DNA from: Alphaproteobacteria bacterium
GTDB lineage: Bacteria > Pseudomonadota > Alphaproteobacteria > Rhodobacterales > Rhodobacteraceae
Direction: 5' to 3'
NCBI GenBank assembly: GCA_030424645.1
Contig: JAUHWP010000019.1
Location: 1-36,628, forward strand
DNA: 36,628 nucleotides
Shown here: positions 14,199 through 20,412 of the stretch, piece after piece
Layout of the letters: the number at the start of each line of letters is the position of its first letter
Position numbering within the stretch: the first letter of the stretch is position 1
Notes under the pieces: model-generated
What the model saw: only the letters and a program-made list of their open reading frames with translations
Database searches by the model: none
Told to the model about the DNA's origin: nothing
Translations under genes and position numbers: made by a program

Positions 14199-14899
14199 GC
14201 GGGCTCCGTCATCAGGGCGGTCAGGGGGATCAGACGGGATTTATCGCCGGATTTCAACAGGAGTCCAAGGTTTTCATCCAGCCCGATGAAGGTGCCGTGC
14301 TGCCCTGCGACCGTCAGTTCGGTATCGCGCCCATGTGCCACGCCCAGCCAGTTGGCGTGCAGGCGGGCGGTGCCATCCTCGGCCCAGTCGTTCAGGGCGA
14401 CAAGGGTGTGGCGCACCCATGCTTCAAGCAATGGCTGCGCGTCCACATCGCCACAGCCTTCGGCATAAAGTGCGGTCGTGTCGGGTGTATGCCCCATCTC
14501 GTCCGAGGGCGGCCACAGGTCCAGCGACAGCCCGACGACCAGCCAGTCGGGCACCGCATCCGGGTCACGCCCGGACCCCGCGACGGTCAGCGTGCCACAC
14601 AGCCCGCCATTTACGTAAACCCCGCCGTCCCAGCCCAGATGCACCGCAACTTCGGGTGGGGCCAGGGCGCCCAGGGCGTTCTGGACCCCCAACCCGCAGA
14701 GGGGCAACATGCAGATGGCCTGTCGCAGCGGCACTTCGGGTGCAAACACGATGGCCGCGCGCAGGCGGTCATGGGCCAGGTCATAGGTCACAAGCCCGGC
14801 ATCGCACACCCCGTCTGCCTGCGCACAGGCCAGCGCGAACGGATCCGCGCCAGCGGCATCAAGACCGGAGAACAGCGGGGGAAAGACCGGCTGCGTCAT
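14195..14899 (-). CDS. Biotin/lipoate A/B protein ligase-family protein, probably catalytically altered
   Basis: 234 residues with the general layout of the BPL/LplA/LipB fold followed by a C-terminal DUF4444-like domain (about 185-234). The central segment (WDGGVYVNGGLCGTLTV) aligns with the ligase motif that normally carries the catalytic lysine before GxL, but here that position is Leu. The glycine/arginine-rich nucleotide loop is also not visible. It may therefore bind a ligand or a partner protein instead of attaching biotin or lipoate. It is coupled by ATGA overlaps to mrp upstream and DUF6505 downstream. Confidence 0.75.
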   Translation of the reverse strand: MTQPVFPPLFSGLDAAGADPFALACAQADGVCDAGLVTYDLAHDRLRAAIVFAPEVPLRQAICMLPLCGLGVQNALGALAPPEVAVHLGWDGGVYVNGGLCGTLTVAGSGRDPDAVPDWLVVGLSLDLWPPSDEMGHTPDTTALYAEGCGDVDAQPLLEAWVRHTLVALNDWAEDGTARLHANWLGVAHGRDTELTVAGQHGTFIGLDENLGLLLKSGDKSRLIPLTALMTEPA

Positions 14900-15963
14900 G
14901 CGTGCCCGGCTGCGATCAGCTTTTGCGCCACCTCGCGGAACGCCGCCGCCTGCAGGCTGTCCGGCCTTGAGACAACGATCGGCGCACCGCCATCCGCTGC
15001 CGTCCGAATATCGAGGTGCAGGGGAATTTCCGCCAGCAACGGCACGCCCAGCCTGGCGGCCTCGTCGGCAACGCCACCGTGGCCGAACGTGTGTTCCTCG
15101 TGCCCGCAGTTCGAGCAGATATGCGTCGACATGTTCTCGATCATGCCGATGATGGTGGTGCCCAGTTGATTGAACATATCAATCCCCTTGCGGGCATCCA
15201 GAAGCGCCACATCCTGTGGGGTGGACACGACGATTGCCCCGTCAAGCTGCGCTTTTTGCGCCAGCGTCATCTGCACATCGCCGGTGCCGGGTGGCAGATC
15301 GACGATCAGCACATCCAAAGCGCCCCATTGCACTTGCGTCAGCATTTGCTGCAGCGCACCCATCAACATCGGTCCGCGCCAGACCACGGCCTGATCGTCA
15401 TTCGTCATCAGCCCGATCGACATCATCGTGACGCCATAGTTGCGCATCGGCAGGATCGTCTTGCCATCGGGCGAGGACGGGCGCCCCGACACCCCCAGCA
15501 TACGCGGCTGCGAGGGGCCATAGACATCGGCGTCAAGCAGCCCGACCCGCCGCCCTTCGGCGGCCAGCGCGCAGGCAAGGTTGGCCGAGATCGTGGATTT
15601 GCCCACGCCGCCTTTGCCGGACGCGATGGCGATGATCCGGTCGACGCCCGGCACTTTCTGCGGCCCCGCGGGTTCGGTGCGCCGCCCCGTCCCCAGATCG
15701 GGCGGGGCAGGGGGTGCGCTATGCGCGGTCATCACGACCGACAGCGAGGTGACACCGGGCAGGGCGCCGATTTTTGCCTCGGCCTCGTCCTTTACCTTGG
15801 CATAGGCGGCGGTGTGGCTGCCGGTGGCCTCGATCACGAAGCGCACGGCACCGTCCCCGACGGTCAGCGCCTTGATCACGCCGGCCTCGACCAATGGCGC
15901 ACCGCTGACCGGGTCGGCCAGCGTGTTCAGCGCGGCCAGAACGTCGTCACGACCAAGCGTCAT
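14896..15963 (-). CDS. mrp: Mrp/ApbC-type Fe-S cluster carrier P-loop ATPase
   Basis: 355 residues. The N-terminal 80 residues are a MIP18/DUF59-like domain. The ParA/MinD-type ATPase follows, with the deviant Walker A SGKGGVGKST (about 115-124), VDLPPGTGD near 221-229, and the cluster-binding pair Cys283-x2-Cys286 (ICSNCG). Mrp proteins form dimers that hold a bridging 4Fe-4S cluster and pass it to target proteins. Here the obvious clients are the multi-ferredoxin protein encoded upstream in the same operon and the divergently encoded formate dehydrogenase. A housekeeping copy may exist elsewhere. Confidence 0.93.
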   Translation of the reverse strand: MTLGRDDVLAALNTLADPVSGAPLVEAGVIKALTVGDGAVRFVIEATGSHTAAYAKVKDEAEAKIGALPGVTSLSVVMTAHSAPPAPPDLGTGRRTEPAGPQKVPGVDRIIAIASGKGGVGKSTISANLACALAAEGRRVGLLDADVYGPSQPRMLGVSGRPSSPDGKTILPMRNYGVTMMSIGLMTNDDQAVVWRGPMLMGALQQMLTQVQWGALDVLIVDLPPGTGDVQMTLAQKAQLDGAIVVSTPQDVALLDARKGIDMFNQLGTTIIGMIENMSTHICSNCGHEEHTFGHGGVADEAARLGVPLLAEIPLHLDIRTAADGGAPIVVSRPDSLQAAAFREVAQKLIAAGHA

Positions 15964-15969
15964 ATCGGC

Positions 15970-16158
15970 TCAGCCTTTGATCGTGCCGGTCACGATGTGT
16001 TCAAGATCGACACCGTCGATGGTCAGGACCACGCGGGCTTCGTATTGTTTCCCTTCGGTGCCGTCGGTCTTGCGAAATGCCTCTTCAATGGCCTGTTGCG
16101 AGGTGACGCCGACCTGTTTGAGGAACTTGCGCATGGACATGTTGAAATCGTCGCTCAT
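15970..16158 (-). CDS. DUF6494-like small protein
   Basis: 62 residues, starting MSDDFNMSMRKFLKQVGVTS behind AAGGAGAAG. It resembles a helical N-terminal half (KFLKQVGVTSQQAIEEA) and a beta-rich C-terminal half (YEARVVLTIDGVDLEHIV). I believe it belongs to DUF6494, known from formate dehydrogenase loci of alphaproteobacteria, with no assigned role. It lies between the multi-ferredoxin gene and mrp with short gaps on both sides, so it is part of the same operon. Confidence 0.72.
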   Translation of the reverse strand: MSDDFNMSMRKFLKQVGVTSQQAIEEAFRKTDGTEGKQYEARVVLTIDGVDLEHIVTGTIKG

Positions 16159-16179
16159 ATTTCTTCTCCTTGACTGCGA

Positions 16180-18135
16180 TCAGTGATCTTTGCGTTTTGA
16201 CAGATAATCATCGGTGGTGCGCACGCGCGGGCGTTCACCCATCGACATCGGGTTGTCCTGCGCCTGAAACTGCGCCTTCACGCGGCAATTGTCGCACATC
16301 TGGATCATCCGCAGGGCATCGGGGTTGGCAAACATCGCGTGATTGCCCGCAAGCTTTTCGGTGATGCGTTCGATGGTTGATCTGACGCCGAACAGGCTGC
16401 CGCATTCGATGCAGGCGAAGGGCTCTTCTTCGTTCAGAACGGTCTGCGACAGCGCAGCATCGGTCAGGTTCAGCCGTGGCTGTAAGGTGATCGCGTCTTC
16501 CGGGCAGACATGGGCGCACAACCCGCATTGCAGGCAGGCATCTTCCTGAAACCGCAGCTGGGGTTTGTCTGGATTGTCCACCAGTGCCCCGGACGGGCAG
16601 AGCGAGGCGCAGGCCAGGCACAGGGTGCAGGCATCCGTATCCACGATCACCGCGCCATAGGGCGCGTGGTCGGGCAGGGGGATCGTTTCGGCACCGGGAT
16701 GCAGGGTTCTGGCGGCCAGCCGTGCGACCTGCCGGCGTGACCCTTGCGGCAGGATCGGTGCTTCGGTCCGGTCGGTGGGCGCGGGGCGGTCGAACAGGTG
16801 GTCGGACAGCGTGTCCGGGTCGGTGATGTCCAACAGCGTCACCCCATCGCCGCCGCCCATCGCAGCGGCCAGATCGGCCTGGGCTTGCAACACGTCGCGG
16901 TCGCTGTTCGGGGCCAAGAGGATATCGACCGTGGCAAAACCACCCGCCAGGGCGGCCAGCATCTCGGCATGGCCGAACATCGCCAGGGCGTCGACCTGCA
17001 TGGGGATCACATGGGCGGGCAGGCCGTTGCCGAAGCGGGCGGCAAGGCGGATCATCTCGGCCCCGTGGGTGTCGTGAACCAGAAGTGCCGCGCCGCGCCC
17101 ACCGGCTTTGCGATAGGTCGAGGCCAGCGTCCCGATGCGGTGAAACACGTGATCGACAGGTGGCGCGTCATAGCTGATCGCGCCGGACGGGCAAACCGCC
17201 GAGCACGCGCCGCACCCGGCGCAGATCAAGGGATCGACGCTGACATGATCGCCCGCAGGCAGGATGGCACCGGTCGGACAGACATTCAGACAGTTGGAAC
17301 AGGCAGGCTGTTCCGCGCGGGAATGGGCGCAAAGCGGTTCCTGCAACCGGATGTGAAGCGGCTTTTCGAAAACGCCGACAATCTGGCTGGCGGCAAGCAC
17401 GGCATCGGCCACCGCAGGCAGGCTGTCGGGGTCGGCGCGCAGATAACCGTCGCGTTTGCCGGGGGCGGGAAACAGCGGGGTGCCGCCCGACAGGTCAAGG
17501 ATCACGTCGCAGGCCGATTGTGCACCATCGCGCGGGTCGGTCAGGGATGGCGTGCCGCGCCCGCCGGGCACGACCTGCTGAAACGCGTCGATACGGATCG
17601 AAAACCGGCCCAGTGTGCCAGACACATGGCCAAGCCGCCCCACGCATATATCAAACGACGACGTGACGGAAAGATCGCCTGCGTCAGGCACAAGGACCGT
17701 CACCGCCAGGATATCGGCCAGTTTTTCGGCGGCATCGAAGGCGGGGCCGGTTGCGCCGATGATCAGGCAGACACCGTCCGATGTCACATCGACCGTTTTG
17801 GGTGCGGGTGACGGGCGGGTGGCGTCCGCGATCAGCGCGGCCATCTTGGGCGTTGTGTCGCTGCGGTCCGCTGTCCACCCTGCGCGGTCGCGTATGTCGA
17901 CGAAATCGGGCGCAGGCACGCCAAGGTCTTCGGCCAGATCCGCAAAGCGCGCGGCCTCCTGCTGGCAGGCGATCATCACCTCGCCCCCAGCCAGTGCCTT
18001 GGCCGCGCGGTCGATCTGCCCGTCGCACATCGAGGTATAGAGGGCCGAGCAGGCAAGCCCCGTCGCCGCGCCAAGCGCGTCGGCGTCTATTGCTTGTGTG
18101 CCAAGGCAATCGCAGATCAGCAGAGTCTTCGTCAT
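16180..18135 (-). CDS. Multi-cluster 4Fe-4S ferredoxin-type protein (651 residues)
   Basis: The N-terminal 260 residues look like a Rossmann-type or nucleotide-binding region (LLICDCLGTQ, CLIIGATGPAF). Four ferredoxin motifs follow: about 279-286 (CSNCLNVCP, perhaps with Cys269), 305-315 (CAGCGACSAVCP), 503-513 (CTLCLACASLCP) and 534-544 (CLQCGLCAHVCP). Two CxxC pairs at 575-578 and 614-617 near the C-terminus may form a metal site. It is cytoplasmic, having no signal or spans. It heads the operon divergent from formate dehydrogenase, so it may carry electrons for, or supply clusters to, that enzyme. Similar proteins are annotated only as 4Fe-4S binding proteins. Confidence 0.88.
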   Translation of the reverse strand: MTKTLLICDCLGTQAIDADALGAATGLACSALYTSMCDGQIDRAAKALAGGEVMIACQQEAARFADLAEDLGVPAPDFVDIRDRAGWTADRSDTTPKMAALIADATRPSPAPKTVDVTSDGVCLIIGATGPAFDAAEKLADILAVTVLVPDAGDLSVTSSFDICVGRLGHVSGTLGRFSIRIDAFQQVVPGGRGTPSLTDPRDGAQSACDVILDLSGGTPLFPAPGKRDGYLRADPDSLPAVADAVLAASQIVGVFEKPLHIRLQEPLCAHSRAEQPACSNCLNVCPTGAILPAGDHVSVDPLICAGCGACSAVCPSGAISYDAPPVDHVFHRIGTLASTYRKAGGRGAALLVHDTHGAEMIRLAARFGNGLPAHVIPMQVDALAMFGHAEMLAALAGGFATVDILLAPNSDRDVLQAQADLAAAMGGGDGVTLLDITDPDTLSDHLFDRPAPTDRTEAPILPQGSRRQVARLAARTLHPGAETIPLPDHAPYGAVIVDTDACTLCLACASLCPSGALVDNPDKPQLRFQEDACLQCGLCAHVCPEDAITLQPRLNLTDAALSQTVLNEEEPFACIECGSLFGVRSTIERITEKLAGNHAMFANPDALRMIQMCDNCRVKAQFQAQDNPMSMGERPRVRTTDDYLSKRKDH

Positions 18136-18303
18136 CTCGCCCCCTCACTCAGCATAGGTAGGACGGAACGCGGCGGGATGAAAGCCAGTCTTTGGAAATT
18201 CGCAATCAACTCTTGGCCATGTCCGGTTGCCACCCCTTTCTTTTCGCGCGCGTGCGGCTAGACTGAAGGTGGAATTGAACCGTCGCAGCCAGCAGGTGCC
18301 AGC

Positions 18304-18867
18304 TTGTCCTTCGTCTTTCCCAATTCGCAAACGATCCCGCTTGGCGTCGTGATTCGCAAGTCGCCCGGCGTGACCCGGTGGGCGCAATGGACCTGGCGTG
18401 CGGTGGACATGGTGCCGGGGGCGGGGCCTGCATGCTGGACCGTATTGCGACAGGAAGGGCAGGTGACGGATTACCTGGCGGCGACCGTTCCGCTTCAGCT
18501 CTATCCTTCAGATACGGAGGCGTATGTTCACGAGCTGCAGGCGCGTGTGCCGTCGATCTATGTCGTGCTCAGACCCGACCCGGCGCGGCCCGATACCCCT
18601 TGGGCCGTCTCGCTGGCTACCGCTTCACCTTACGAAGCGCAGGACTACTGCGACTCGGATGAAGCCCTGGTGGAAAAGCTGCCGATGCCAGAGGGGATGC
18701 GGGCGTGGATCGCGGATTTCGTGGAACAGCACCATGTCGAAGAGGCATTCGTGAAGCGCAAGCGCAGGAACATGAAGGTGGATGGCGCCGAGGACGGTAT
18801 CGGTGATGCGCGCATCGTGCAGGACAGCGATGTCTATCGCTCGCCCCGCCGCGGGGGGGTGTCGTGA
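18304..18867 (+). CDS. DUF3305 protein of the formate dehydrogenase operon
   Basis: 187 residues, soluble. The start region (IPLGVVIRKSPGVTRWAQWT) is the DUF3305 hallmark. This family is found next to formate dehydrogenase and TorD genes and is thought to help assembly; its biochemistry is unknown. I accept the TTG start at 18304 because the conserved region begins about ten residues in and no ATG or GTG lies just upstream; a weak AGGTG precedes it. It is the first plus-strand gene after the divergent promoter region and overlaps the next gene (GTGATG). Confidence 0.82.
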   Translation: MSFVFPNSQTIPLGVVIRKSPGVTRWAQWTWRAVDMVPGAGPACWTVLRQEGQVTDYLAATVPLQLYPSDTEAYVHELQARVPSIYVVLRPDPARPDTPWAVSLATASPYEAQDYCDSDEALVEKLPMPEGMRAWIADFVEQHHVEEAFVKRKRRNMKVDGAEDGIGDARIVQDSDVYRSPRRGGVS

Positions 18868-19466
18868 TGGGCAGGACGCCGACATTCTGGGATCGTCGCC
18901 GCGCCGCCGTTCAGGCCGAAGCCAATGCCGAGGCGCAAGCCGCGCTTGACGAGCAACAACAACAGGCGCTGGCCGAAAAAAGCGATGATGACATCCTGGC
19001 CGAACTGGGTCTGCCAGACCCCGACACGCTGACCCAGGGCGATGATTTCACCGCCTTCATGGCGAAGGCCGTGCCGGAACACATCCGCAAACGCGCGCTA
19101 CGCAAGCTGTGGCGCAGCAACCCGGTGCTGGCATGTGTTGACGGATTGAACGATTACGACGATGATTACCTGACGGGCAGCTATGGTAACGGGGCGATTG
19201 CGACCAGCTATCAGGTTGGCAAGGGGCTTCTGGCACATGTGCTGGACACCGGGCAGGGTGAAGATCGGATGGCCGATGCACCCGCGCCGCAGACCCAAAC
19301 GTCACTGCTTGATGAGGGTGACGAACCGGCCCGCACCAGTGACCAGATCGCACAGGTCGATTGGTCAGGAACGGACAGGCCCGAGACCGCGGCGGAGGGG
19401 CAGGCAGAGCCTGTTCCGCAAAAGCCGCGCAGGATGGTGTTCAACTTCGACGGAAACGACACATGA
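18867..19466 (+). CDS. DUF3306 protein of the formate dehydrogenase operon
   Basis: 199 residues from ATG 18867; GTG 18864 is equally in frame and adds one residue. The N-terminus (FWDRRRAAV) and the middle (AVPEHIRKRALRKLWRSNPV) fit DUF3306, a family paired with DUF3305. The rest is acidic and low in complexity, with alanine/glutamate-rich stretches, and ends RRMVFNFDGNDT. There is no membrane span. The stop overlaps the TorD-like gene by four bases. It is probably an accessory or regulatory protein for formate dehydrogenase maturation. Confidence 0.82.
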   Translation: MGRTPTFWDRRRAAVQAEANAEAQAALDEQQQQALAEKSDDDILAELGLPDPDTLTQGDDFTAFMAKAVPEHIRKRALRKLWRSNPVLACVDGLNDYDDDYLTGSYGNGAIATSYQVGKGLLAHVLDTGQGEDRMADAPAPQTQTSLLDEGDEPARTSDQIAQVDWSGTDRPETAAEGQAEPVPQKPRRMVFNFDGNDT

Positions 19467-20071
19467 CCCTGACAGAACCATATCCCGTGATCCTGGACGA
19501 GGACCGCCTGCGCGCGGACTTGTACAACTATCTCGGTCTGATGCTGGCAGGTCCACCGGACGAGATGTTGCTTGCACAGACCGCGGGGCTGACCGGTGAC
19601 GGGTCTCCGCTGGGTCAGGCGATAGAGGGGCTGGCGCGGGTGGCGAAGGTCACCAAGCCCAAGGCGGCGCAACGGGAATTCGATGCGCTGTTCATCGGGT
19701 TGGGTCGGGGCGAGCTCTTGCCCTATGCCAGCTATTACATGACCGGTTTCCTGAACGAAAAGCCACTGGCCAAACTGCGCGCGGACATGGTGGCGCTTGG
19801 CATCACGCGGGCGCCCAACACGTTCGAACCCGAAGACAACATCGCGTCATTGCTGGAAATGATGGGCGGCATGATTGTCGGGCGTTTCGGCCCGGCCGCC
19901 GACCTGTCGCGCCAACGGGCGTTTTACAACACGCATATCGGCCCGTGGGCGCCGCATTTCTTCACCGATCTGCAAGCTGCGAAAGGGTCGGTTCTGTATG
20001 CGTCGGTCGGGGCCGTGGGGGCGGCGTTCATGGAGATTGAACAGGAAGCATTTCGCATGATGGCGGGCTGA
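19463..20071 (+). CDS. TorD-family molecular chaperone for molybdo/tungsto-enzyme maturation
   Basis: 202 residues, all-helical. It has the TorD/DmsD-type layout, including the central EFDALFIGLGRGELLPYASYY region where the family has a conserved ExxRLF-like patch and P-Y-x-S. TorD proteins hold the catalytic subunit and its Tat signal until the pterin cofactor is inserted. The likely client is the Tat-dependent formate dehydrogenase alpha subunit encoded downstream. ATG 19463 overlaps the DUF3306 stop (ATGA); the reading from 19361 is an overlap artefact. Confidence 0.88.
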   Translation: MTLTEPYPVILDEDRLRADLYNYLGLMLAGPPDEMLLAQTAGLTGDGSPLGQAIEGLARVAKVTKPKAAQREFDALFIGLGRGELLPYASYYMTGFLNEKPLAKLRADMVALGITRAPNTFEPEDNIASLLEMMGGMIVGRFGPAADLSRQRAFYNTHIGPWAPHFFTDLQAAKGSVLYASVGAVGAAFMEIEQEAFRMMAG

Positions 20072-20133
20072 TCGCCTGCCGATGATTGGGCGGCATGGGC
20101 CGTCACAGGTTACGGGAGAAAGGGAGCATTCGA

Positions 20134-20331
20134 ATGACGGACAAGAAACAGGGCACGACGACCCGCCGCAATTTCCTGAAGATCGCCGGGACGGCCGTGC
20201 CGGGCGCCGTGGCTGCGGCTGCAACCGCAGGCACAGCCGCAGAGGCCGAACCGGCTCAGGTCGATCTGTCATCGCAGGTGATGCAGGACACCGAACACAC
20301 CCGCGCCTATCTGAAAAGCACCCGCTTTTAA
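20134..20331 (+). CDS. Small Tat-signal protein of formate dehydrogenase loci (formate_TAT type)
   Basis: 65 residues. A twin-arginine signal (TRRNFLKIAGTAVPG, about residues 9-23) leads into an alanine-rich stretch and a short tail ending AYLKSTRF. This fits the 'formate dehydrogenase region TAT target' family, which has no proven role but always lies before the alpha subunit gene. A possible role is as an exported subunit or escort. ATG 20134 follows AGAAAGGGAG. It contains no cysteine in the mature part. Confidence 0.85.
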   Translation: MTDKKQGTTTRRNFLKIAGTAVPGAVAAAATAGTAAEAEPAQVDLSSQVMQDTEHTRAYLKSTRF

Positions 20332-20412
20332 GGTCGCGACACCCGCCCATGCATGGCTTGGACGGGCAAACCACATTGATACCAAGCTACCTGCTGTGCA
20401 GGGCCAGGGAGA

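Noticed and set aside
18211-18232. Possible sigma54 promoter (TTGG...TTGC) upstream of the DUF3305 gene
   Set aside because: The GG and GC elements are separated by 12 bases instead of 10, and the consensus around them is poor.
20342-20368. CCATGCATGG palindrome and flanking CCCG/CGGG before fdhA
   Set aside because: The arms pair imperfectly and the palindrome is short. It is within what chance gives in high-GC DNA.
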